Counted from the stretch's first letter, positions 1 through 7,212 are shown. The stretch: DNA of 9,828 nt from an uncultured Clostridia bacterium (GCA_947600345.1 CANQGC010000090.1:1-9828); one strand, 5' to 3'. Notes: generated by a model not told the origin, from the sequence alone. Numbers and translations: made by a program.

Positions 1-1027
1 GGTCCAGGCCGCTCATATCCAGGCGCTCCAGCGACGAACAGCCGCTGAACATGTCCTCAATGTTCGTCACGCCGCCGGTATCCAGCGCGCTCAGATCGAG
101 CGCAGTCAGCGATCCGCAGCCACTAAACATGCCGCTCATATCCGTCACGCCGCCGGTGGCAAGCCCGCTCAGGTTCAGCTCGGGCAGCGACCTGCAGTTC
201 ATGAACATGCCGCTCAGGTTCGTCAACGCGCCGGTTCGCAGGCCGCTCAGTTCCAGCTCCTCCAGCGCAGAGCAAGCGTAGAACATGCTGGACATGTCCG
301 TCACACGCTCCGCGTTCACATCCGAGAGGTTCAGGCCTCGCAGCGCGTCGCAGCCCCGGAACATTTCCACCATGCTCGTCGCGCCGCTCAGATCCATGCC
401 GTGCAGATCCAGTTCCGTCAGCAAATCACAATTCTCGAACATGCCGCTCAGATCCTCCGCCGAAGCCAGGTCGAAGTCGCGCAGGTCGAGCTCCTCGAGC
501 GACACGCAGCGATAGAACATGTTCCGCAGGTTTCGCACGCCCTGCAGGGTGAAGTTGCCATCGAAGGAGATTCGCCCCAAGTTCACGCAGCCCGCGAACA
601 GGCAGGACGAATCCGGGTTCGCCCGCACGCCGCCATTCGCCGCGATATAGAGGTCATAGGAGCCCTTGATGTCCGTCTCCTTGTATGTGACGCCGTCCGC
701 GTCGGCGTACAGGTGGTACACCTTGCGGTACGGCTGCGCCCAGGCCAGCACCGAGCCGTCGCCATTTGCCGAGACGTCCCAGGCGTCCGCCGGCGCGCCC
801 GCCAGCGAATCCAGGAAGGTGACGCTTCCCGCCTCGCCGCGCGTCCAGGCGTCGTTGCCCAGCATGCCCTCGGCTTCGAAATCAGACGGCTCTTCCCGGC
901 TCAGCCCCTGCTCCGGCGCGACCGCCATCAGCGTGCCCGCCGCCTCCTCCGCGACCGCGAGGCCGCCGCAGAGCAGGAACAGCAGCGCAAGGCTCGCCAG
1001 GAATTTCCAGCTTCGGTTCACGTTCAT
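1..1027 (-). CDS. Secreted BspA-like LRR protein (DUF285 type), 3' end cut by window
   Basis: This frame is open from an ATG at 1027 to the window edge (342 codons) with no stop, so the C-terminus is missing. A signal peptide covers about residues 1-27 (RSWK, a Leu/Ala-rich core, then AVA-EE). An N-terminal module follows, with LGND near 57, AWDVSANGDGSVLAW near 82-96 and LYIAANGGVRANPDSS near 127-141, the signature that normally precedes DUF285 repeats. Seven repeats of the form MF..C..L..L.LS..(D)T..V..M are complete or begun; their cysteines fall at 174, 200, 226, 252, 278, 304 and 330, exactly 26 apart. The family is thought to mediate surface or protein binding; no partner can be read from the sequence. 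The purine-rich AGGGGG abuts the ATG, so GTG at 1021 (MNVNRS to VNRS) is an alternative start with better spacing. It is the last visible gene of the operon, 37 bases after its neighbour. Confidence 0.9.
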   Translation of the reverse strand, partial: MNVNRSWKFLASLALLFLLCGGLAVAEEAAGTLMAVAPEQGLSREEPSDFEAEGMLGNDAWTRGEAGSVTFLDSLAGAPADAWDVSANGDGSVLAWAQPYRKVYHLYADADGVTYKETDIKGSYDLYIAANGGVRANPDSSCLFAGCVNLGRISFDGNFTLQGVRNLRNMFYRCVSLEELDLRDFDLASAEDLSGMFENCDLLTELDLHGMDLSGATSMVEMFRGCDALRGLNLSDVNAERVTDMSSMFYACSALEELELSGLRTGALTNLSGMFMNCRSLPELNLSGLATGGVTDMSGMFSGCGSLTALDLSALDTGGVTNIEDMFSGCSSLERLDMSGLD

Positions 1028-1064
1028 CCCCCTCACTCTCGACCCTCCGCTCTCTCCGCGCGGC

Positions 1065-2078
1065 TCAGGCGTCCCGCTTCAGCGGCGTGTAGTCCAGCAT
1101 GGATTCGGCCCTGCCGTTCATGACGAAATCCTCGGACACGATCACGTCCTGGATGCTTTCGCAGAACTTGAACATGCCGCTCATGTCCCGCACGCGCCGC
1201 GTATCGAAGCTGTACAAGTCCAGGCGCGCCAGCGCGCCACAGTCGCCGAACATGTTCTCCATGTACTCCACGCGCGCCGTGTCGAAGCTGCTCAAATCCA
1301 GCCCCTCCAGCGAATGGCAGCCGTAGAACATCTCGCTCATGTACACCGCGCTGCCGGTGTTCAGGCCGGACAGGTTGAGCTCACGCAGGGAGTCACAGTC
1401 GTAGAACATTCCGCGCATGTCCTCCACGAGGCTCGCGTCGAAGCCGGACAGATCCAGGCTCGCCAGCCGGGAGCATCCGGCGAACATCTGAAACATGTCC
1501 CGCGCGGCGCCCGTGTCGAAGCCGGAGAGATCCAGCCCCGTCAGCGATTCGCAATTCTGGAACATGGCGGTCATGTCCTCCACGCCGGCGGTGGAGAAGC
1601 ATCCGTTGAAGTCGATGGACTCCACGCTCCGATAGCCGGAGAAGAGCCAGGCCGAGTCCGGATTGGCGACGACGCCGCCCTCCGCCGCGATGTAGAGCTC
1701 CGCGGCGGGGCCCATGCCGGAGTCGGGGGCGATCAGGCTGCCCTCGCCGTCGATCGTTAGGTGGTACTCCGGCTCCCCATTCGCGATCCACGCCAGCACG
1801 CTCGCGTCCCCCGCGGCGGACACGTCCCAGGCGTCACTGGGGGCATCCTCCAGGGAATCCAGGAAGGTGATGCTCCGCACGTCCCGGCGGGCAAATTCTT
1901 CGTTTCCGAACACCGCCGCGTCCGCGAGCGCCTCGTCGATGTTCCCATCGGTCAGCATCAGCTTGTACAGCGTGCGCTCGCCTCCGCCCATCAGCACGCC
2001 GCTCGCCTCCGCCCGCGCGGGCGCGAGCCCCAGCAGCAGCGCGGCCATCAGCGCCAGCGCCGCGATTCTTCGCCTCAT
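1065..2078 (-). CDS. Secreted BspA-like LRR protein (DUF285 type), 6 repeats
   Basis: 337 residues. A signal peptide spans about 1-23 (MRRR, a hydrophobic Ala/Leu core, ARA-EA). The mature protein opens with GVLM, shared by the paralogues, then the conserved module (VTFLDS-like ITFLDS near 70-75, AWDVSAAGDASVLAW near 83-97, LYIAAEGGVVANPDSAWLF near 128-146). Six 26-residue repeats follow with cysteines at 176, 202, 228, 254, 280 and 306. The C-terminus is a cap with FVMN and ML..TPL, closely matching the cap of the next paralogue; no LPXTG, dockerin or membrane segment follows it. AAGGA lies six bases before the ATG, which fixes the start. The gap to the upstream gene is 31 bases, so co-transcription is likely. 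The family is known from bacterial and protist surface or secreted proteins; an adhesive or binding role is inferred. Confidence 0.92.
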   Translation of the reverse strand: MRRRIAALALMAALLLGLAPARAEASGVLMGGGERTLYKLMLTDGNIDEALADAAVFGNEEFARRDVRSITFLDSLEDAPSDAWDVSAAGDASVLAWIANGEPEYHLTIDGEGSLIAPDSGMGPAAELYIAAEGGVVANPDSAWLFSGYRSVESIDFNGCFSTAGVEDMTAMFQNCESLTGLDLSGFDTGAARDMFQMFAGCSRLASLDLSGFDASLVEDMRGMFYDCDSLRELNLSGLNTGSAVYMSEMFYGCHSLEGLDLSSFDTARVEYMENMFGDCGALARLDLYSFDTRRVRDMSGMFKFCESIQDVIVSEDFVMNGRAESMLDYTPLKRDA

Positions 2079-2109
2079 CTTGCTTCCTTCCCTTCCCGCG
2101 CCGCACGCG

Positions 2110-2976
2110 TCACCCGCCCCCGAGGGGCGTCATCGAGAGCATGTCCTGCACCTTTGTGCCCTTGCGAATCACGAAGCGCTCGCTCCAGTCCAGCCCCTGC
2201 AGGCGCAGGCAGCGGGCGAACATGGCGCGCATGTCGGCGACGTTGCCCGTGTCGAAGCTGTTCAGATTAAGCGCCTCCAGCGATTCGCAGCGCGTGAACA
2301 TGCCGCTCATGTCGGTCACCTGCGCCGTGTCGAAGGAGCCGAGGTTCAGCTCGGTCAGCGACTCGCAGCGCGCGAACATGCCGCTCATGTCGGTCACCTG
2401 CGCCGTGTCGAAGTCCGACAGGTCCAGGCGCTCGAGGGACGCGCACTCGTCAAACATGCCCGTCATGCGCTGCGCGCCCTCGGTGGAAAAGCTATCGTTG
2501 AAATCGATCTCCTGAAGGTTGATGTAGCCCATGAACAGGAAGGACGAGTCCGGGTTCGCCCGCACGCCGCCCTTCGCCGCGATGTAGAGGTCCGTGGCAT
2601 GCATGGGCGCGTCCGCGTCGCCGGCCGTGTGCCCGTGGAAATCGACCAGCAGCGCGCCGTCCTCGCCCCGATCCTCGACCCAGGCCAGCACGCTCGCGTC
2701 CCCCGCGGCGGAGACATCCCAGGCGTCCTCCGGGGCGCGGCGCGTCGAATCGAGGAAGGTGACGCTGCGCACGCTCAGGCGCGAGACGTCGTCGTTGCCC
2801 AGCACGCCCGTGGGGCCCTCGGCCGCCTCCATGAAATCGCGCTGGGCTTCCTTGAGGTACTCCTTGACGTACGTCTCTCGCATCAGCACATTGCCGCCCT
2901 CCGCGGCCAGCGCGCTTCCGCCAAGGAACACGGCCAGCGCCGCCAGCGCCGCGATCCACCTGCGATGCAGCTTCAT
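2110..2976 (-). CDS. Secreted BspA-like LRR protein (DUF285 type), 4 repeats
   Basis: 288 residues from the ATG at 2976 (MKLHRRW). The frame stays open further upstream, but that part runs over the end of the preceding LRR gene in another frame and lacks a signal peptide, so it is rejected. AGGGG and GGAGG sit about 5 and 10 bases before the chosen ATG. The signal peptide is about 1-25 (ALA-AE). The conserved module carries GNVLM, SVTFLDS, AWDVSAAGDASVLAW and LYIAAKGGVRANPDSS. This is the shortest paralogue, with four repeats whose cysteines lie at 178, 204, 230 and 256. Repeats two and three are nearly identical at DNA level, pointing to recent duplication. The C-cap (FVIRKG, ML..TPL) matches that of the downstream paralogue and ends the protein without an anchor. 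Secretion is well supported; the binding partner is unknown. Confidence 0.92.
   Translation of the reverse strand: MKLHRRWIAALAALAVFLGGSALAAEGGNVLMRETYVKEYLKEAQRDFMEAAEGPTGVLGNDDVSRLSVRSVTFLDSTRRAPEDAWDVSAAGDASVLAWVEDRGEDGALLVDFHGHTAGDADAPMHATDLYIAAKGGVRANPDSSFLFMGYINLQEIDFNDSFSTEGAQRMTGMFDECASLERLDLSDFDTAQVTDMSGMFARCESLTELNLGSFDTAQVTDMSGMFTRCESLEALNLNSFDTGNVADMRAMFARCLRLQGLDWSERFVIRKGTKVQDMLSMTPLGGG
2278..2413. repeat. Near-identical tandem 78-bp unit inside the 4-repeat LRR gene
   Basis: Bases 2278-2335 and 2356-2413 are 58-base copies with two differences (at 2284/2362 and 2295/2373), 78 bases apart, which equals one 26-residue protein repeat. Other repeats of the array match far less at DNA level. 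This indicates a recent in-frame duplication or gene conversion within the gene. Confidence 0.85.
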
Positions 2977-3050
2977 TGCTTCCCCTCCTCCAAATCCTCG
3001 CGCTCCCCGGCGCCGCCGGTTCGCCGCTTCGGGCTCGGCGCGCTTTGTCG

Positions 3051-4382
3051 TCAGCCCGCGGGACAGTTGTCGTACATCCCCTCGGTGTCCGCGTCCTCCG
3101 CCATCGCGAAGCCACTGCCCCGGGTGAGATTCGTCAGATTCTGACAGCCGGCGAACATGCCGCTCGCGCCGCGCACGCTGGAGGTATCGAAGCTCGTCAA
3201 ATCCAGGCGCCGCAACAACTCGCAGCTGCTGAACATGCGGTCCATCCGCTCCACGCGGGCGGTATCGAAGCCGGACAGATCCAGCGTCTGCAGCCAGTCG
3301 CAATTCTCGAACATGCCCGTCATGTCCGTGACGCACCCCGTATCGAAGCCGGAGATGTCCAGCTTCCCGAGCATGCCGCAATCGCTGAACATGCCGGACA
3401 TATTCGTCACTTTGCCGGTGTCGAAGCCGGACAGATCCAGCGCCATCAGCCCCATGCAGTCGTGGAACATGTAGGCCATGTTCTCCACGTTGGAGGTATT
3501 GAATGTGGACAGGTTCAGGCCCTTCATATACTCGCAGCTGTCAAACAAATGGGACAGATCCTTCACGCGGTCCGTGTCGAAGGAGGAGAGGTCCAGATCC
3601 GAGAGTATGAAGCAATACTGGAACATGCCGCTCATATCCTCCACCTTCGCGGTATTGAACGCGCTCAGGTTCAGCGTTTCGAGCGAATTGCACCCGTAGA
3701 ACATGCGCGCCATGCTCCGCACATTCGCGGTGTTCAGCGCGGGCAGGGTCAGATCCTGCAGGCTTTCGCAGTCGCGGAACATGTCGGACATGTCCTCCAC
3801 CCGGGCGGTGTCGAAGAAGCTCAGGTCGAGCATGTCCACCGGGCAGCCGGCGAACATGCCGTGCATGTCCTCCACGCCCGAGGTATCAAAGCCGTGGCGG
3901 AAGGAGATGTCGTGCAGGTTCGGGTAGTACGCGAACAGCCAGGAGCAGTCCTCGTTCGCCTTCACGCCGCCCTCCGCCGCGATGTAGAGCTCGCACCCGT
4001 CATCGCCGTTCTCGAAGCGGCTGACCTTCGCGTGGTCGTCGTCAAGGGCGATCAGGTACATGGTGTCGCGCTTCACCGGCGGGTACGTCCAGGCCAGCAC
4101 CGAGCCGTCCCGCGCGGCGGAGACGTCCCAGGCGTCCTCCGGCACGTCCGCGACGGTGTTCATGAACGAGATGTATTCGATGTCGGAGCGCATCAGCGCG
4201 TCGTTCCCCAGCACAGGCGCATCGTAGGTCGCCCCGCGCTGCGAGGCGATCTGCATGAACTCGCGGGTCTCCGACATCAGCACGCCGCTCTCCGGCCTGC
4301 CCCACAGCTTGAAGCCGCACAGCAGGAGAATCGCCGCGAATATGAATCCGATTGAAGCGATGCTTCGCCGCATCTTGCTCAC
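3051..4382 (-). CDS. BspA-like LRR protein (DUF285 type), 10 repeats, first of the array
   Basis: 443 residues from a GTG at 4382; GAAGG eight bases upstream supports this start. The in-frame ATG at 4373 (MRRSIAS) aligns with the start of the 337-residue paralogue and is a real alternative, though its own ribosome site is poor. Residues about 8-25 form a hydrophobic stretch ending in LLLCG and KLWG without an obvious AxA site, so it may be an uncleaved N-terminal anchor. The module carries GVLM, VLGND, AWDVSAARDGSVLAW and LYIAAEGGVKANED. Ten repeats follow, with cysteines at 180, 205, 231, 257, 283, 309, 335, 361, 387 and 413: spacing 25 once, then 26 eight times. The end (GFAM, GMYDNCPAG) is a diverged cap. 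It follows the upstream gene by 22 bases and precedes the next paralogue by 74. Longest repeat domain of the array; function inferred as surface binding. Confidence 0.92.
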   Translation of the reverse strand: MSKMRRSIASIGFIFAAILLLCGFKLWGRPESGVLMSETREFMQIASQRGATYDAPVLGNDALMRSDIEYISFMNTVADVPEDAWDVSAARDGSVLAWTYPPVKRDTMYLIALDDDHAKVSRFENGDDGCELYIAAEGGVKANEDCSWLFAYYPNLHDISFRHGFDTSGVEDMHGMFAGCPVDMLDLSFFDTARVEDMSDMFRDCESLQDLTLPALNTANVRSMARMFYGCNSLETLNLSAFNTAKVEDMSGMFQYCFILSDLDLSSFDTDRVKDLSHLFDSCEYMKGLNLSTFNTSNVENMAYMFHDCMGLMALDLSGFDTGKVTNMSGMFSDCGMLGKLDISGFDTGCVTDMTGMFENCDWLQTLDLSGFDTARVERMDRMFSSCELLRRLDLTSFDTSSVRGASGMFAGCQNLTNLTRGSGFAMAEDADTEGMYDNCPAG

Positions 4383-4404
4383 GACCGCACCTTCCCTTCT
4401 TCGC

Positions 4405-5436
4405 TCAGCGCATGATCATCTGGCTCAGGTCCGACATGCCCTCGCTGACCAGATCCGTGTAAGTCCAGACCTGCCGGATCGGCTCCAGCGTGTCCGCGTA
4501 CGCCATCGCGGAGCCGACGCACTGATCCCCCGAGTACAGCGCGACGTCCACGATCCAGATGCCGGCGCCATCCCAGAAGTAGCTCGCGTTGGGATCGTAC
4601 TCATAGTCCGTGATGGCGATGTCGTCCGGAACCTCGAACGCTTCGCGCAGGTAGTTGAGCTGGGTCTGCGTCAGCGTGCCGGGGCCGATCGACTCCGCGT
4701 CCTCCTCCATCGGCGCTTCGCCGCCCGCCTCGCCGCTGAAATTCACTTCGAAGGGCAGGAATTCGATCCTTTGCAGATCCGATTGGAACGCCTCCCACTC
4801 CTCGGCGGGGAGATCCGAGGTCACGCCGTCCTCCACGTACCCGTACTGCACCCGCTGAAAGTTGGTCCCGTCGGCCGACGTGACGAAGTAGCGCGTCTCC
4901 GAAAGCCCGCATTGCATCTCGAGCCTGTCCTCGAGCGCGTAGATGGAATAGATCTCCATATCCGCGATGGATATCCAGGTCGCGACGCCGTTGTGCGCGG
5001 GGGAATAGCCGAGCCAGTCCTCGATTACCTCGCTCTCGATCTCGCCGACGCTCTCCACATCGCCGCGGCGCAGCGCGTAGAAGCGAAATACCCGGTCGCT
5101 GCTCCCCTCCACGCTGCCGTCGATGATGAGCTCCGGCGTGCCGTTCGCGTCGATATCGAAGATGGCGTAGCTCACAGCGTCGAAGCTGTAATTCTCCTGC
5201 GCGAAGGAGTCGCTCTGGAGAAATTGCGCAAAGGCCTCACCCTCCTCGCCGGCCGGCATCTCCAGCGGGGCCTCCGTCTCCTCCGGCTCCGGCTCCTCGC
5301 TCTCCCCCGCGTCCGGATTGACCGAGTGAATGAAATCGCCCAGGGACATGTCCTCGCCCGGCTCCTCCGCGCAGCAGGGCGCCAGCGCGCAGGCGAGCAG
5401 TGCCAGCAGGATCAAAACAGCTGCGAAGCGCTTCAT
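4405..5436 (-). CDS. Secreted acidic protein with FG-GAP/calcium-loop-like motif
   Basis: 343 residues from the ATG at 5436. GGGAG lies eight bases upstream; a TTG two codons earlier is too close to that site. The N-terminus (MKRF, hydrophobic core to about 20, then CCA-EE) is a signal peptide; cysteines at 16, 21 and 22 leave open a lipoprotein, but none sits in a strict lipobox. Residues about 43-67 are a Glu/Pro-rich linker. Residues 91-105 (AIFDIDANGTPELII) fit the D-x-D-x-N-G calcium loop followed by PEL, common in clostridial secreted proteins and related to FG-GAP/EF-hand-like motifs. A second region, about 255-330, is rich in aromatic residues (YFWDGAGIWIVDVAL) and may be a separate small domain. 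No catalytic motif is recognised. It lies between the zinc-ribbon gene (42 bases) and the first LRR gene (22 bases), so it is probably exported alongside the LRR proteins. Confidence 0.85.
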   Translation of the reverse strand: MKRFAAVLILLALLACALAPCCAEEPGEDMSLGDFIHSVNPDAGESEEPEPEETEAPLEMPAGEEGEAFAQFLQSDSFAQENYSFDAVSYAIFDIDANGTPELIIDGSVEGSSDRVFRFYALRRGDVESVGEIESEVIEDWLGYSPAHNGVATWISIADMEIYSIYALEDRLEMQCGLSETRYFVTSADGTNFQRVQYGYVEDGVTSDLPAEEWEAFQSDLQRIEFLPFEVNFSGEAGGEAPMEEDAESIGPGTLTQTQLNYLREAFEVPDDIAITDYEYDPNASYFWDGAGIWIVDVALYSGDQCVGSAMAYADTLEPIRQVWTYTDLVSEGMSDLSQMIMR

Positions 5437-5478
5437 GGTCAAATCTCCCTTCCATTTAAAGTTTTAGCGTCGCTTTCG

Positions 5479-6180
5479 TCACTCGCAATCGACGCGGTAT
5501 TCATAGCGCGCCGCGCCCTCGACGCGCTCGGGCTTCGGGAGCGCCGATTCGCCGGGGCCGGCGCCCTTGCGGTTCAGCGGCCCCTCCTCGAAGTTTCCCG
5601 CGAACGAGAGGCGAATCGAGCGAAGGCGCGTGCCCTTCTCCCGCGCGGCGTAGACGTAAATCCTGGCCGAGCTTCCCCTCACCAGCCCGTCAACTCTTGC
5701 GCCGCCGCCGGTCGCCGCGGTGTCATACGCGTAGACGAAGGGGCAGTCCTCCGGCGCGGCATCGCCGTCGAACGTCAGCGTCACGCCCAGGTTCTCCAGC
5801 CGCAGCGCCCGATTCCCGTAGTTCACGATCACGCCCTCGAAGCCCACCAGGCTGTCCGCGCCGCCCCCGGCGCTGAACCGCCTGCCGTCCAGCAGCGCGG
5901 GATTGTTCTCGGAAAAGGCCGAGTTGATCCGGAACTGCACGAAGTCCGTGCCGAACCACTCGCGCATCTCGTGCCGCTCGCCTCCGGCCGAGCCGCTCCG
6001 CAGCGCGAGCGCCACGCAGGCACAGATCGCCACGGTCAGCAGCAGCACGACAATCGCGACGCACTTCGCCCGACCTGCCGAACGCGCAGGCCTCCCCGGC
6101 GCGGGCGCGAGCTTCTCGCCGCACCGCATGCAGTAGGCGCTTCCGTCAGGCGCGTAAGCGCCGCACTTCGAGCAATACAT
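5479..6180 (-). CDS. Zinc-ribbon single-pass membrane protein, first gene of the operon
   Basis: 233 residues from the ATG at 6180, chosen because the protein then begins directly with a zinc ribbon (MYCSKCG...AYCMRCGEKL; cysteines 3, 6, 17, 20) and GGGAGGGAAGG precedes it. The open frame extends 16 codons further without a better start. A basic linker (R30, R33, R37, K39) leads to one membrane segment at about 41-60, so the ribbon should be cytoplasmic and residues 61-233 outside. The outer part has a beta-rich look (FEGVIVNYGNRALRLENLGVTLTF), reminiscent of the Ig-like DUF4352 type that often follows such ribbons in Bacillota, but this is a weak resemblance. Its place as first gene, 42 bases before the secreted acidic protein, suggests a membrane partner, sensor or assembly factor for the exported proteins; that is inference. 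Confidence 0.85.
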   Translation of the reverse strand: MYCSKCGAYAPDGSAYCMRCGEKLAPAPGRPARSAGRAKCVAIVVLLLTVAICACVALALRSGSAGGERHEMREWFGTDFVQFRINSAFSENNPALLDGRRFSAGGGADSLVGFEGVIVNYGNRALRLENLGVTLTFDGDAAPEDCPFVYAYDTAATGGGARVDGLVRGSSARIYVYAAREKGTRLRSIRLSFAGNFEEGPLNRKGAGPGESALPKPERVEGAARYEYRVDCE

Positions 6181-6218
6181 GCCGCCTTCCCTCCCTCGCC
6201 GCGCATCAATCCGTTCGA

Positions 6219-6247
6219 ATTTTACCACATCTCCACCAAATTGTCCA
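6219..6247 (-). promoter_or_regulatory. Predicted sigma-A promoter of the zinc-ribbon/LRR operon
   Basis: Read on the minus strand, TGGACA (6242-6247) is followed after exactly 17 bases by TAAAAT (6219-6224), one mismatch from consensus in each box. Transcription would begin near 6212, leaving a leader of about 30 bases to the ATG at 6180. The surrounding bases are locally AT-rich against the GC-rich background. No other convincing promoter was found between the six genes, which agrees with one long transcript. Confidence 0.65.
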
Positions 6248-6350
6248 CATTTCGTCCATTGATTTTAAACTTACGTCGCACAACCATAATACTTCGGCGC
6301 GCTTCGAAAAAAAGCGGCGGCGTCCCCGCGGCATTCCCGGCGGAACGAGG

Positions 6351-6379
6351 TTGACACCGGTCGCGCGCTCGCCTATAAT
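6351..6379 (+). promoter_or_regulatory. Consensus sigma-A promoter of the SH3-domain protein gene
   Basis: TTGACA at 6351-6356, a 17-base spacer, and TATAAT at 6374-6379: a full match to consensus in both boxes. The start of transcription would be near 6386, giving a leader of about 58 bases. The leader has a small hairpin (CCGCCGG at 6389-6395 with CCGGTGG at 6402-6408, one wobble pair) and then AGGAGG. Expression is expected to be strong and constitutive unless a repressor acts here. Confidence 0.85.
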
Positions 6380-6443
6380 GAAAGAAAACCGCCGGGCGCA
6401 TCCGGTGGGAAGAGCGAAACGCGAACAGAGGAGGTTGCGGAAA

Positions 6444-7154
6444 ATGAGGGCAAGGATGAAGCGGTGCGTCGCGCTGGCGCTGGCGCTGACGCTGCTGGCG
6501 AACGTCGCCGCGCTGGCGGACGTTCGCGTCACGGGGGATGCCAATCTGCGCATGGGCGCGGGCCTGGAGTACGATGTATTTGATTCCGTTCCGAAGGGAA
6601 GCGAGCTTCCCTACCTGCACCAGGTCATGACCGATGAGCGCGGCGTGGACTGGTATATGGTGTATTACTTGAACTCTCCCCTGTGGATCTCCTCCAAGTA
6701 CGCCGAAGTGGAGGATGGCGATGAGGTCTTCGAATACGATCCGGAGGCGGCAAAATCGTACATCGACGTCTCCCAGTTCTACCAGGAGCCCCTGGAGGAT
6801 GCCGCCAAGGCGCTGGGGCTTCCGAACTACCGGGAGGTCGACTGGGAATCGCCATACCATTACTACGACGACGCGCTGACCATCGGCGGCTCCGACTGCG
6901 TGGATTACATGGAACTGCTCGGCCCGGGCTACACCATCTTCGGCGCGGCGATCGGCATGGACATCGAGGATGCCAAGGCAGCACTGTCGGACGCGGGCCT
7001 GACGCTGACGGACGAGTCCTGGACCGACGTGACCTTTGAGCATCCCGCCAACGAGCGGAGCTTCTACAACAGCGAGGGCTTCGATTCCTGCATCAATTTG
7101 ACCTGCGCAGACGGCATCGTCGTCGTCATCAACTGGTCGAGCTACACCGGCTGA
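6444..7154 (+). CDS. Secreted protein with N-terminal bacterial SH3 domain
   Basis: 236 residues from the ATG at 6444; AGGAGG at 6429-6434 lies nine bases upstream. The open frame reaches back further, but that part overlaps the promoter. The signal peptide is about 1-26 (RARMKRC, an Ala/Leu core, ALA-DV). Residues about 27-90 form a bacterial SH3 (SH3_3-type) domain: ANLRMGAGLEYDVFDSVPKG matches the family's 'N-x-R-x-G-x-G...' opening, and DWYMVYY...WISSKYAEV matches its closing strands. Such domains usually bind peptidoglycan or envelope components. Residues about 104-236 are a second domain (GYTIFGAAIGMDIEDAKAAL, later GIVVVINW) with the look of small exported clostridial 'control of folding' domains, not firmly recognised. 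No catalytic domain is present. It is monocistronic, diverges from the LRR operon, and ends before a strong hairpin. Confidence 0.87.
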   Translation: MRARMKRCVALALALTLLANVAALADVRVTGDANLRMGAGLEYDVFDSVPKGSELPYLHQVMTDERGVDWYMVYYLNSPLWISSKYAEVEDGDEVFEYDPEAAKSYIDVSQFYQEPLEDAAKALGLPNYREVDWESPYHYYDDALTIGGSDCVDYMELLGPGYTIFGAAIGMDIEDAKAALSDAGLTLTDESWTDVTFEHPANERSFYNSEGFDSCINLTCADGIVVVINWSSYTG

Positions 7155-7178
7155 GCCTGCAAGCTCCGCCGCGATTGA

Positions 7179-7212
7179 GCGCCGCCTCCCGAACGGGAGG
7201 CGGCGCTTTGCG
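7179..7212 (+). terminator. Hairpin terminator after the SH3-domain gene
   Basis: A perfect 12-bp stem (GCGCCGCCTCCC at 7179-7190 with its complement at 7195-7206) encloses the tetraloop GAAC and is followed by TTTGCGT. The T-run is short, but the stem is very GC-rich and lies 24 bases after the stop codon. It stands between convergent genes and might also slow transcripts arriving from the alpha-galactosidase side, although that side has no T-run. Confidence 0.75.

Noticed and set aside
3010..3041. GC-rich inverted repeat (GCGCCG/CGGCGC) between the first two LRR genes
   Set aside because: Six pairs with a 20-base loop and no T-run; expected by chance in such GC-rich DNA, so not called as a terminator or attenuator.
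2977..3381. Upstream extension of the 288-residue LRR gene (423-codon frame)
   Set aside because: The extension overlaps the preceding LRR gene in a shadow frame; the ATG at 2976 has a ribosome site and starts a signal peptide.
1714..4355. Long plus-strand open frames (about 460-480 codons) opposite the LRR genes
   Set aside because: Their periodic 'EHAAHV' style repeats are the reverse reading of the LRR repeats; no start signals or domains of their own.
1..4382. Regularly spaced motif resembling a CRISPR array (GAACATGCCGCTCAT-like words about every 78 bases)
   Set aside because: The words encode the MSGMF part of each LRR repeat, vary in sequence, have no unique spacers between identical repeats, and lie in intact reading frames.
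4255..6354. 699-codon plus-strand open frame
   Set aside because: It spans three minus-strand genes and their intergenic gaps, is Arg/Ala/His-rich and lacks a ribosome site; an antisense shadow.
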